This document shows, piece by piece, positions 8,564-15,800 of a stretch of DNA of 52,914 nucleotides. Position numbers and translations under genes: made by a program. The stretch is from an uncultured Bacilli bacterium (GTDB taxonomy: Bacteria; Bacillota_I; Bacilli_A; RFN20; CAG-631): assembly GCA_947599835.1 (NCBI GenBank), contig CANQFQ010000011.1, positions 1-52,914 of the forward strand, read 5' to 3'. The notes below the pieces were generated by a model. It saw only the letters and a program-made list of their open reading frames with translations. It ran no database searches and was not told where the DNA came from. The number at the start of each line of letters is the position of its first letter. Positions within the stretch are counted from its first letter, which is position 1.

Positions 8564-8910
8564 TCAAAAATATCTAAAGTCGAATCTCAAATATTAGACG
8601 CAAAAGGTGCAAGCAGGAAAATTAACAAATCTTTAGAAAAATAAAAAAGCAGGGAAAGGGTTAATAATGCTTGATTTGAAGATATAACTTACATTAATGA
8701 TCAAAGAAGTACCGAGAAGAGGGCGAATTCTATTTAAAAGCACACATTGAAAAAATAAGTTTCAACGCATAAAATGAAAAATCTGAAAATCTTTTACCTT
8801 GGGAAATTCAACTTTAAAATAAAGTTAAGACTCAAACGCTTCACGCACCCCATTTTCGGCCATTAGCAATTTTAACGCGAGCATTAATGTTTAACTATAA
8901 TACAAAATAA
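8564..8910 (+). pseudogene. Decayed coding remnant of unknown origin
   Basis: The stretch between 8480 and the tRNA genes has no intact gene but looks like former coding DNA. From 8701 to 8910 one frame reads KKYREEGEFYLKAHIEKI..., NEKSENLLPWEIQL and TLHAPHFRPLAILTRALMF, broken only by two in-frame TAA codons that could be mutated CAA, AAA or GAA. Before 8701 a different frame gives SKISKVESQILDAKGASRK and FEDITYINDQRSTEKR, also with stops, so a frameshift is likely near 8700-8730. I do not recognise the parent family; a mobile-element gene is one possibility. Function is unlikely. Confidence 0.4.
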
Positions 8911-8933
8911 AAAAGCCCAAAATTTAGGGCTTA
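8911..8933 (-). terminator. Terminator of the tRNA operon
   Basis: On the minus strand AGCCC (8929-8933) pairs with GGGCT (8916-8920) across an AT-rich loop and is followed by TTTTT (8911-8915), just after tRNA-Pro. Confidence 0.75.
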
Positions 8934-8941
8934 ATTTACAA

Positions 8942-9018
<77 letters not shown>

Positions 9019-9024
9019 AATATA

Positions 9025-9101
9025 TGGCGCGCCAAACAGGAGTCGAACCCACAACCTTTAGATCCGTAGTCTAACGCTCTATCCAGTTGAGCTATTGGCG
9101 C
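9025..9101 (-). tRNA. tRNA-Arg (anticodon ACG)
   Basis: The 77-base gene has anticodon ACG in loop CTACGGA between stems TTAGA and TCTAA, an acceptor stem starting GCGCCAA, T-loop GGTTCGACTCC and an encoded CCA (9025-9027). ACG is expected to be deaminated to ICG. It is the middle gene of the tRNA operon. Confidence 0.95.
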
Positions 9102-9118
9102 AATGGAATTTTTTTCAT

Positions 9119-9192
9119 TGGAGGTTCCTGCCGGATTTGAACCGGCGCTCACTGAGTTGCAGTCAATTGCCTTACCACTTGGCTAAGGAACC
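9119..9192 (-). tRNA. tRNA-Cys (anticodon GCA)
   Basis: The 74-base gene has anticodon GCA in loop CTGCAAC, acceptor stem GGTTCCT/AGGAACC, T-loop GGTTCAAATCC and an encoded CCA (9119-9121). It is the first gene of the tRNA operon, directly behind the promoter at 9204-9232. Confidence 0.95.
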
Positions 9193-9203
9193 ACAGCATT
9201 AGG

Positions 9204-9232
9204 ATTATAACACTACAATAAAATATATTCAA
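9204..9232 (-). promoter_or_regulatory. Promoter of the Cys-Arg-Pro tRNA operon
   Basis: On the minus strand TTGAAT (9227-9232) and TATAAT (9204-9209) are exactly 17 bases apart, 12 bases before tRNA-Cys. The rest of 9233-9472 is AT-rich and I see no gene in it. Confidence 0.85.
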
Positions 9233-9472
9233 GTGGTTTTAAAAAAATTATTATTTTTTTTAAGAATGGGACTGCATCATTTAAAAACATAAAAATAAAG
9301 AAAAATGCGATAGATTCACATATTTTTAATTTTTCTTTCAAAAACGATTTATTTTGCTATCTTGCAATAAAAATAATGTTTAACTGGCGATATTTATAAA
9401 GTGATCGATTATAAATAACATAAAAATAGTTGAATAACTTTTTTTAAATACCTTTAGGATGAAACTTGCCTT

Positions 9473-10576
9473 TTATTTTTTAAAAAAATTAGCAATTTCA
9501 AGCATGCGCGCACTTTGATGAACATGAAATGGACAGCGATTATCGCAATGCTTGCAGTGAATACAATCACTAGCTTTTTTAGTTAGCTTATCATAATGTT
9601 CATAAGCCAATTGATCATGTACTTTAGCTAAATCGTAATACTTGTTAATTAAACCGATATCGAGATGCCTTGGGCAAGGTTGGCAATGATTACAATAAAC
9701 GCAATTTTTTTCAAAACTTTCAATATTAAATTTTCCTATAATCGAATAGTCTTTTTCTTCTTTTGTAGCATGATTAAAAGACAGTAATTCTTCTAAATCA
9801 TGTAAACTACAAATTCCTGGAAGGCAAGTTAACACTGCAGGTCGATCTAATGCATATTGCAAACATTGATGAATGGTTAATTCTTGCTTAAAAGGTGACG
9901 TTTTGGCATCAAGTAATTTTCCAGCAAAAAAAGGTTTCATCACTGAAATAGCAACCTGTTCACGTTGGCAACGCAAAAACAATTCTTGTCGTTCTTTGTA
10001 GTTACCAATTCCTAATTCATCACCTAATTCACAATCATAGGCTGGGTTAATTGAAAACATCATTAAATCAATGATTCCTGTATCTAATAATTTATTCGCA
10101 ACAGAAGGGGTATGAGATGAAAATCCTATATGATGGACAATATGATTTTGCTTTAATGTTTTTAAAAAATCAAAAACACCATTCTTTTGTAATTCTTCAA
10201 AATCATTGATTTCATCGACACAATGCAAGAACCCAAAATCAACATAAGAAGTATTCAAAATTTGCATTTCCCATGTAAAAGTATCTTTAATTTCTTTTAA
10301 ATTTCTAGACCAACTATATTCTGAGGTTATGGGATCATAAACTGCCCCAAAATGCAATTGAAAATATACATTTTCTCGACAATTTTCAATAGCTTTAGAA
10401 AAAGGTAAAAAAACATTTTTTGCACCACAACATAGATCAAAAAAATTAATTCCATTCGCAATGGCTTTTGAAATCATTGTTTGAATAACTTCATCACTAT
10501 TTTGTTGAATTCCACCTAAACCGATTCCTAAAACAGAAATCATTTCATTTCCCTTAGGTAATTTCCTATATTCCAT
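9473..10576 (-). CDS. Aldo/keto reductase-like protein with two [4Fe-4S] motifs; catalytic Tyr missing
   Basis: I chose the ATG at 10574-10576, preceded by AGGTGG; a GTG three codons earlier touches the stop of the upstream gene. The 367-residue protein has an aldo/keto reductase TIM barrel (about 1-280) and a ferredoxin-like tail with CVYCNHCQPC and CIHCKHCDNRC. The usual Tyr five residues after the active-site Asp is Ala (FDLCCGAKN), and the usual catalytic Lys stretch reads YFQLHFG, while a His (FLHCVDE) remains. It may therefore not be a classical NADPH reductase. It is co-transcribed with its paralogue, which keeps these residues. Substrate unknown. Confidence 0.87.
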   Translation of the reverse strand: MEYRKLPKGNEMISVLGIGLGGIQQNSDEVIQTMISKAIANGINFFDLCCGAKNVFLPFSKAIENCRENVYFQLHFGAVYDPITSEYSWSRNLKEIKDTFTWEMQILNTSYVDFGFLHCVDEINDFEELQKNGVFDFLKTLKQNHIVHHIGFSSHTPSVANKLLDTGIIDLMMFSINPAYDCELGDELGIGNYKERQELFLRCQREQVAISVMKPFFAGKLLDAKTSPFKQELTIHQCLQYALDRPAVLTCLPGICSLHDLEELLSFNHATKEEKDYSIIGKFNIESFEKNCVYCNHCQPCPRHLDIGLINKYYDLAKVHDQLAYEHYDKLTKKASDCIHCKHCDNRCPFHVHQSARMLEIANFFKK

Positions 10577-10585
10577 ATTATCCAC

Positions 10586-11683
10586 CTATCTCTCGAAAGT
10601 TTTAGCAATTTGCTTTAATAAACTAGTAATCGGTAAATGTTGTGGACAGATTTTTTCACATTGCAAACATGAGATACATTCACTAGCTTTTCCATGGCCA
10701 TTTCTTGTATGAATATTATAATAATATTCGCTATTCCAATCTTTGTAGCGATTTTTTTGATTCATGCAAGAAAACAAATTTGGAATATCAATCTTTTTAG
10801 GGCATCTTGCCACACAATAATGACAATTTGTGCATTTAATCAAATCTTGTTGATTAAAAATGGAACTGACTTTAAATAAGATTTCAAATTCTTTTTTAGA
10901 TAATGGGATAAATGGACTCATTATTTTAACATTTTGTTCGACTTGATCAATTGAGCTCATTCCTGAAAGTACCATCATTACTCCATCAAAGGAACCAGCA
11001 AACCGTAAGGCTAGATTCGCATTTGCATGATTAATATTTAATGAATCTATTTCTTTTTGTGCTTCTAAAGGAAGATGAATCAAACTTCCTCCTTTTATAG
11101 GTTCCATAACAATCACTTCTTTTTGGTATTTTCTAGCCATGTCATAAACTTTTTTACTTTCAATACTTGGGCTTTCGTAATCCACATAATTGAACTGAAT
11201 TTGAACCACTTCGATTTCAGGATATTCTAATAATATTTGTTCCAAAACGGTCGCTTTATCATGAAATGAAATACCAAAATGTTTTATTTTTCCTTGCTTT
11301 TTAAGTTCAATAGCGGTTTCATAGGCTTTGCATCGTTTAAATTTTTCAAATTCTTGTGCATTTTGGGAGTGCATTAAATAATAATCAAAATAGGAAACTT
11401 TACAAGTTTTGAGTTGGCTATTAAAAAGAGGTAAAATATCTTCTTGTTTTTGAAAATATGCACCCGTTAATTTGTCTGTTAATATATAAGACGCTCTTGG
11501 ATATTTTGTTGCTAAACATTTGCCTATGGCAATTTCTGATTGCATTTGCAAATAACCATGTGCCGTATCAAAATAATTGAAACCATTCTGCATATAAATT
11601 TCAATCATTTTATTAAATTGATCATAGTCGACTTCTCTTCCCTTCATTGGCAAACGCATGCAACCAAAACCTAACTTTGTCAT
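10586..11683 (-). CDS. Aldo/keto reductase with ferredoxin-like [4Fe-4S] C-terminus
   Basis: The start at 11681-11683 has GGGAGG eight bases upstream; an ATG six codons earlier lies before that site. The 365-residue protein begins MTKLGFGCMRLPM, a typical barrel start. The catalytic set is present: Asp and Tyr in FDTAHGY, Lys in LTDK, His in LMHSQN. The tail has two cluster motifs, CTNCHYCVARC and CISCLQCEKIC. Proteins of this type probably pass electrons between clusters and a reduced substrate, but the substrate is not known. It is the first gene of a two-gene operon; the paralogue starts nine bases after its stop. Confidence 0.9.
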   Translation of the reverse strand: MTKLGFGCMRLPMKGREVDYDQFNKMIEIYMQNGFNYFDTAHGYLQMQSEIAIGKCLATKYPRASYILTDKLTGAYFQKQEDILPLFNSQLKTCKVSYFDYYLMHSQNAQEFEKFKRCKAYETAIELKKQGKIKHFGISFHDKATVLEQILLEYPEIEVVQIQFNYVDYESPSIESKKVYDMARKYQKEVIVMEPIKGGSLIHLPLEAQKEIDSLNINHANANLALRFAGSFDGVMMVLSGMSSIDQVEQNVKIMSPFIPLSKKEFEILFKVSSIFNQQDLIKCTNCHYCVARCPKKIDIPNLFSCMNQKNRYKDWNSEYYYNIHTRNGHGKASECISCLQCEKICPQHLPITSLLKQIAKTFER

Positions 11684-11706
11684 TTTTAATTCCTCCCACA
11701 AATTGT

Positions 11707-11736
11707 ATTTTATCTTGTTAAATGTTCGTCATTCAA
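11707..11736 (-). promoter_or_regulatory. Promoter of the aldo/keto reductase operon
   Basis: On the minus strand TTGAAT (11731-11736) and TAAAAT (11707-11712) are 18 bases apart, shortly before the ribosome binding site of the 365-residue gene. Confidence 0.6.
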
Positions 11737-11787
11737 CACATTCTTTATATGAATCTTAAATCATCATTTGACTCGTATAATACATAT

Positions 11788-11956
11788 CTAAAACAACTTA
11801 TTTAAACTACAATACTCTTAAACAAGAAATATCGTTTTAAAAGCAATTTATGAAGTACAAATCCTATTTAAAACTACAATACTCTTAAACTTGAGCCACT
11901 AACTGACTTTTTGGAAGATAGTACAAATCCTATTTAAAACTACAATACGAGTTTAA
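11788..11956 (-). CRISPR. Minimal type II CRISPR array: two repeats, two spacers, and an anti-repeat at the leader end
   Basis: Read on the minus strand, repeats begin GTTTAAGAGTATTGTAG and are 36 bases long. The complete repeat is 11855-11890. The repeat at 11788-11823 keeps the 5' part but differs in the 3' part, as the terminal repeat of an array often does. Spacers are 11891-11920 (30 bases) and 11824-11854 (31 bases). One spacer further on, 11921-11948 is identical to the repeat over 28 bases and then diverges; on the other strand this is the tracrRNA anti-repeat. In type II systems the crRNA uses the repeat after the spacer, so both spacers have a usable repeat. No cas gene lies in the window. 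The two spacers do not match anything I could see in the window. Confidence 0.85.
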
Positions 11957-12017
11957 ACAAAGTTTTAACCTAATTATCTGCATTGCAGAAGGCTTATTGA
12001 AGCCTTTTTTTATTTTT
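11921..12017 (+). ncRNA. Putative tracrRNA for a type II (Cas9) system
   Basis: On the plus strand 11921-11958 is an anti-repeat. It pairs with the crRNA repeat in an upper stem (11921-11948, 28 pairs), an internal bulge (GA in the repeat against GAGU at 11949-11952) and a lower stem of six pairs (GUUUAA with UUAAAC, 11953-11958). This stem-bulge-stem shape is diagnostic of type II guide duplexes. It is followed by AAAGTTTTAACC, a small hairpin CTGC-ATT-GCAG (11978-11988) and a terminator hairpin (11989-12006) with a T run. I found no convincing plus-strand -35/-10 pair just upstream; a TATAAT at 11776-11781 could start a longer form. The structure is seen; expression is inferred. Confidence 0.82.
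11989..12017 (+). terminator. Terminator of the tracrRNA
   Basis: AAGGCTT (11989-11995) and AAGCCTT (12000-12006) form a perfect seven-pair stem with loop ATTG, followed by TTTTTATTTTT. Confidence 0.88.
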
Positions 12018-12018
12018 A

Positions 12019-12046
12019 ACTATATAAAAATGATTTCTAACATCAA
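12019..12046 (-). promoter_or_regulatory. Candidate promoter for the CRISPR array transcript
   Basis: On the minus strand TTGATG (12041-12046) and TATAGT (12019-12024) are 16 bases apart. A transcript from here would cross the tracrRNA gene in antisense and enter the array. In that direction the tracrRNA hairpin is not followed by T residues, so it should not terminate. The match is moderate and readthrough from the upstream lipoprotein gene is an alternative. Confidence 0.4.
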
Positions 12047-12137
12047 ATACTATACTACTTTCAAATTTATTTTAGCATTACAAGAATGAAAAGTCGACAG
12101 GAATATACTTTATATGATATAAAAAATGACTTTATTT

Positions 12138-12959
12138 TTAATTTATCCAAATAGTAGTTTCTTTTTGTATATTTTCATACATCCATTGAGCATCTTTATA
12201 ATACATTCTAATACAACCATTAGAAACTTTTTGTTGCATAGATGTGTTCAATGCTTCACCATCCAAACTATAGGGAATTGAATGTAGTAAATATTTATCA
12301 CTATATTTTAGCCAATAATAACATTTATAAAATTTTGACTCATTATAAAAAACAGGTCCTTTATCATATATTTTATAAGTTCCTCTCTTGGTAGGTGTAG
12401 ATGTTTTTCCGCTAGCACAAGGAATATTTTTAACTAAAAAAAAGAATCCATTGATTTTTTCAAAAATATGGATTGTTTGTCTTTTCAAATCTACAAAAAT
12501 AAATTGATTTGTATCGCTTTTAACCTCTAAATAATTTACATATAATTCTAAATAAAAATTAGACAAGGGTGGCAAAGGATATTTTTCATTTGTATAAAGA
12601 ATATCAATTTGATTTTGATTTACCCAAATGTCAATAAATTCATTGCAAACATGATATTGTTTACCATTTTTTTTATCTTCTAAAATTTCGACCTTTACAT
12701 CTATTTGATTATCTTCGACAGAAACAGATAAAATTGCATAGATAATATCAGGTAAAATCTGCGTGTCAATGGCTTTAAATTGGTTTGTCAAATATTCCCA
12801 TTCATTGATGAATGAACCAAATTCTTCAATAATCGGTTGATGTGACTCTACTGATGATGAATCACTTAAACTAGAATATGATTCTTGATATTTTTGATTA
12901 CTACACCCAACAAGTAAAAAAAAGGATATAATCAAATAAAATAATCTTAGTTTTTTCAT
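12138..12959 (-). CDS. L,D-transpeptidase (YkuD domain) lipoprotein
   Basis: The 273-residue protein has a lipoprotein signal with lipobox LVGC (Cys19) and a Ser-rich linker. An unassigned region follows (about 40-150), then a C-terminal YkuD domain. The catalytic stretch is visible: HSIPYSLDG and then KVSNGCIRM with Cys249. Such enzymes make 3-3 cross-links in peptidoglycan or attach proteins to it, outside the membrane. GGTGAT lies just before the start. It is a single gene upstream of the CRISPR locus on the same strand. The enzyme class is firm; the precise role is not known. Confidence 0.9.
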   Translation of the reverse strand: MKKLRLFYLIISFFLLVGCSNQKYQESYSSLSDSSSVESHQPIIEEFGSFINEWEYLTNQFKAIDTQILPDIIYAILSVSVEDNQIDVKVEILEDKKNGKQYHVCNEFIDIWVNQNQIDILYTNEKYPLPPLSNFYLELYVNYLEVKSDTNQFIFVDLKRQTIHIFEKINGFFFLVKNIPCASGKTSTPTKRGTYKIYDKGPVFYNESKFYKCYYWLKYSDKYLLHSIPYSLDGEALNTSMQQKVSNGCIRMYYKDAQWMYENIQKETTIWIN

Positions 12960-13324
12960 GAAATCACCAATATTATTATTTGAAAAAATAGCCTACTTAT
13001 ACATAAAACGAAATAGTTAAATACGCACTAGTTGAATTATTTAAGGATAGTAACCTAAATACTTAGCATTATCATAATCTAACAATAAATTTAGCCATTC
13101 ACGCCTTCATTCTCCTTAATTCTAAAATATATCCATTTGAGATAATTTTAAGAAAATTTTCATCCTTTCATTATTCTACGATTTTCCTTTCATGCCTTAC
13201 CTTTTTAATTTTTTTATAAAAAGGCTCGCGCCATTATCGTTATTCTTAATTTAAAAATCATATAAATGTCAAATGCTTTATTTAAACATATCATTTATTT
13301 ATTCTTTATAAATTCATTTGAACA
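12960..13324. other. Intergenic stretch without a recognisable gene
   Basis: This AT-rich stretch of about 365 bases separates the L,D-transpeptidase gene from the M42 peptidase terminator. All frames are broken by stops, and I see no repeat, tRNA or convincing promoter. It should contain the promoter of the L,D-transpeptidase gene, but no clear -35/-10 pair stands out. Confidence 0.5.
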
Positions 13325-13359
13325 ACAAAAAACCTCGATTCGAAGTACTCGAAACGAGG
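13325..13359 (-). terminator. Terminator of the second M42 peptidase gene
   Basis: On the minus strand CCTCG.TTCGA pairs with TCGAA.CGAGG (13333-13359), followed by TTTTTTGTTG (13323-13332). Confidence 0.85.
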
Positions 13360-13377
13360 CTCATATCAAACAATAAA

Positions 13378-14454
13378 TTATTGTTTATCTTTTTTGATTT
13401 CTTCTAAATCAGCAAATGTGAGTTTTTGAATAAAAGAAGTTAACAAACGAACCGTTGCAGCTAAATCATCTTCATGAACGATAGAACTATGCGAATGAAA
13501 ATAACGGCAAGGTAAAGATAAAGTCATATTTACAACCCCATCATAAACCTTATGCAATTCGCCACTATCTGTACCACCAGCAGCTAAACCATCATAAGTA
13601 AATGGAATGTTTTCTTCTTTACAAATCTTTTCCATATATTTAACAAGGCCACTATGTGCAATGACACTATGATCATATAAACTTAAAGCAACACCTGTTC
13701 CTAATTTAGCTTGACCATCTTTAATGGTTGGTAAATCATAACACATGGTTACATCAATCGCAATAGCAACATCAGGATGAACCATATTAGCAACCGTTTT
13801 GGCACCACGAAGTCCAACTTCTTCTTGTACAGTAGCTGCACCATAAACAATATTTGGATGATGCAATTCCTTTAAATTATTCAAAGTTTCAATAATTGCT
13901 GCGACGGCAATCCGATCATCCCAAGCTTTACCATATAAATACTTAGGATTATTCATTCTTCTAAATTCAGTGAAAGGACAAATAGGATCACCGATTTGAA
14001 CCCCTAAATTTTCAACTTCTTTTTTGCTTGCGACACCTAAATCGATATATAAATCCTTTGCTTCTTTAACACGATTTCTAGCTTCTGGTCCCATTCCATG
14101 AGGAGGTTCAGCGCCGAACACGCCAAAAATCTTTTTACCAGAACGCGTAGTAATCATAACTTTTTGTGCAAGAATGACATGGGCCCACCATCCACCCAGT
14201 GGATGAACACGAATAAAACCATCATCATCAATAGATTTAACTAAAAAGCCAACTTCATCAATATGCCCCGTTAATAAAATTTTAGGGCCATTTTCTTGTC
14301 CCACTTTTTTACCGACGATAGAACCAAGATTATCATATTGGATTTCATCACATGATTTTTCAAAATATTTTTTAACCACCCGAGTTGCTTCTTTTTCAAA
14401 TCCAGAAACACCATTAACTTCACTTAGTTCTTTTAATAAAATTTCTCTATCCAT
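13378..14454 (-). CDS. M42 family metallo-aminopeptidase, second paralogue
   Basis: The start at 14452-14454 is six bases after AAGGAGG; an ATG two codons earlier touches that site. The 358-residue protein has the complete M42 metal and catalytic set: His64 and Asp66 (TGHIDEVGF), Asp180 (WDDRIA), Glu211/Glu212 (VQEEVGLRG), Asp234 (AIDVT) and a C-terminal His in RYFHSHSS (about 320). It is closer to canonical M42 members than the copy at 3064-4143, whose metal motif reads AHSDEV. It follows rpsO after a terminator-like hairpin, so it may be partly transcribed from the rpsO promoter. Confidence 0.94.
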   Translation of the reverse strand: MDREILLKELSEVNGVSGFEKEATRVVKKYFEKSCDEIQYDNLGSIVGKKVGQENGPKILLTGHIDEVGFLVKSIDDDGFIRVHPLGGWWAHVILAQKVMITTRSGKKIFGVFGAEPPHGMGPEARNRVKEAKDLYIDLGVASKKEVENLGVQIGDPICPFTEFRRMNNPKYLYGKAWDDRIAVAAIIETLNNLKELHHPNIVYGAATVQEEVGLRGAKTVANMVHPDVAIAIDVTMCYDLPTIKDGQAKLGTGVALSLYDHSVIAHSGLVKYMEKICKEENIPFTYDGLAAGGTDSGELHKVYDGVVNMTLSLPCRYFHSHSSIVHEDDLAATVRLLTSFIQKLTFADLEEIKKDKQ

Positions 14455-14476
14455 AAACATCCTCCTTCACATTTAA

Positions 14477-14500
14477 AAAACTGGACATTAGCCCAGTTTT
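14477..14500 (-). terminator. Terminator after rpsO
   Basis: AAAACTGG (14493-14500 on the minus strand) pairs with CCAGTTTT (14477-14484) across an eight-base loop, followed by TT. The U run is short, so readthrough into the peptidase gene is plausible. Confidence 0.7.
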
Positions 14501-14505
14501 AGTAT

Positions 14506-14778
14506 TTAGATATTATCTCTAATGTTTAATTTGTTAATTAATTCAACATAATTTTCATAATTCGTTTTCTTCAAATAAACTAATAAGCCACGTCTTTGAC
14601 CAACTAATTTTAAAAGGCCGCGTCTAGAATGATGATCGTTTTTATGTACTTTCAAGTGTTCAGTTAAATAACTAATTCTAGCAGATAATAAAGCAACTTG
14701 AACTTCGGTTGCACCTGTATTTTGTTCACTTCCGCCATATTCTTTAACAATTTCAGCTACTTTTTCTTTCGTTAACAT
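14506..14778 (-). CDS. rpsO: 30S ribosomal protein S15
   Basis: S15 binds 16S rRNA in the central domain of the small subunit. The start at 14776-14778 follows AAAGGAGG and gives 90 residues, the normal size; an upstream in-frame ATG would add 15 residues before the ribosome binding site. Typical stretches are [33 protein letters not shown] and LLVYLKK. It lies after truB and ribF as in Bacillus and has its own promoter. The leader (about 14779-14853) can form hairpins, including CTTGG/CCAAG, which could be an S15 autoregulatory site, but I cannot confirm this. Confidence 0.98.
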   Translation of the reverse strand: MLTKEKVAEIVKEYGGSEQNTGATEVQVALLSARISYLTEHLKVHKNDHHSRRGLLKLVGQRRGLLVYLKKTNYENYVELINKLNIRDNI

Positions 14779-14858
14779 TATTTTTCCTCCTTTTTTAATC
14801 TTTGGCACAAACCAAGAAAACAATCGGAGATTTTGTAATCTTCGTAAGTGTCTTTCAT

Positions 14859-14887
14859 ATTATAATATATCTATTTTGTTTTAGCAA
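14859..14887 (-). promoter_or_regulatory. rpsO promoter
   Basis: On the minus strand TTGCTA (14882-14887) and TATAAT (14859-14864) are 17 bases apart. The -35 overlaps the region just past the ribF stop. Confidence 0.8.
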
Positions 14888-14891
14888 TCAT

Positions 14892-15800
14892 TTATTTATA
14901 TTTTTTAATTTTATGCCTTTTTAACGATAATTTATCGTTTTCTAATTGTTGTTTCAAAGCATTAATAGAATCAAATTGCGTTTCTTTTCGATAATAATTT
15001 ATAAAATACACTTCAATTTCTTCGCCATAAATATTTTTATTAAAATCTAAAATATAGACCTCTAACTTTTTAATATGATCGTGATCGGTGGTTGGATTGA
15101 TACCTACATTGATCATAGCAAGATACCATTGCGATGCATAGTACACTTGTCCAAAATAAACGCCATCTTTCAATGGTAAGTAAGATATTTCAACATTTGC
15201 GGTTGGAAATCCTATCGTGTGACCTAACTTTTTTCCTACAATAATTTTTCCTTTGATATGATAAGGATAATATAAATAAGCATTAATTTTTTGAACATCT
15301 TTTTTTTCTAAATCGTGTTTAAGAAGACTTGAAGATATTTTTTGATGTTGATAAAGCAAAGGATTTACAATTTCTAAATCAAAATATTTTTCGAGTAAAT
15401 CATATTTTTTTAAATCCTTACCAAAGCAAAAATCTGGACCACAAATAAATTTCTTAATCTGTAATTTTAGCAAAATCTTGTCTATAAATTCTTTTGCTGT
15501 TAGTTGTAGAATGGATGATGTTTCTTCAATTAAAAATACTTCATCAATCCCCATGTTTTCCATTGCCAATAATTTATTACTTTCCATACAAAGATTATAG
15601 GTATGTTTGAGATTTTGAATACAAGCATTTGAAAAAGTGATGACTAAGCTTTTGCAATGACTTTTTTTTGCTTGATCAATGCAAGTATTTAATAAATATT
15701 GGTGTCCTATATGAACCCCATCAAAAAAACCAATTGTTACCACATGACTTTCAATCATTTGAGTAGGTAACAAGGTATCATTCACACGGATAATTTTCAT
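14892..15800 (-). CDS. ribF: Bifunctional riboflavin kinase/FAD synthetase
   Basis: RibF phosphorylates riboflavin to FMN and adenylates FMN to FAD. The 302-residue protein has the nucleotidyltransferase domain first, with GFFDGVHIGHQYLL at about 24-37, and the riboflavin kinase domain from about 185, with HTIGFPTANVEI. Length is normal for the family. Its start overlaps the end of truB by 23 bases, so translation is coupled, and GAGG stands about eight bases before the ATG. The order truB-ribF-rpsO is conserved in Bacilli. Confidence 0.96.
   Translation of the reverse strand: MKIIRVNDTLLPTQMIESHVVTIGFFDGVHIGHQYLLNTCIDQAKKSHCKSLVITFSNACIQNLKHTYNLCMESNKLLAMENMGIDEVFLIEETSSILQLTAKEFIDKILLKLQIKKFICGPDFCFGKDLKKYDLLEKYFDLEIVNPLLYQHQKISSSLLKHDLEKKDVQKINAYLYYPYHIKGKIIVGKKLGHTIGFPTANVEISYLPLKDGVYFGQVYYASQWYLAMINVGINPTTDHDHIKKLEVYILDFNKNIYGEEIEVYFINYYRKETQFDSINALKQQLENDKLSLKRHKIKKYK

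Noticed and set aside
9233..9472. Possible small gene between the tRNA operon and the aldo/keto reductases
   Set aside because: All frames are short and no promoter or ribosome binding site is visible.
11768..11781. TTGACT and TATAAT as a plus-strand promoter for the tracrRNA
   Set aside because: The hexamers are only two bases apart and cannot act together. TATAAT alone remains a weak candidate.
11921..11956. A third CRISPR repeat
   Set aside because: It departs from the repeat exactly in the part that forms the bulge and lower stem, and it continues into a hairpin and terminator on the plus strand. An anti-repeat of a tracrRNA explains it better.
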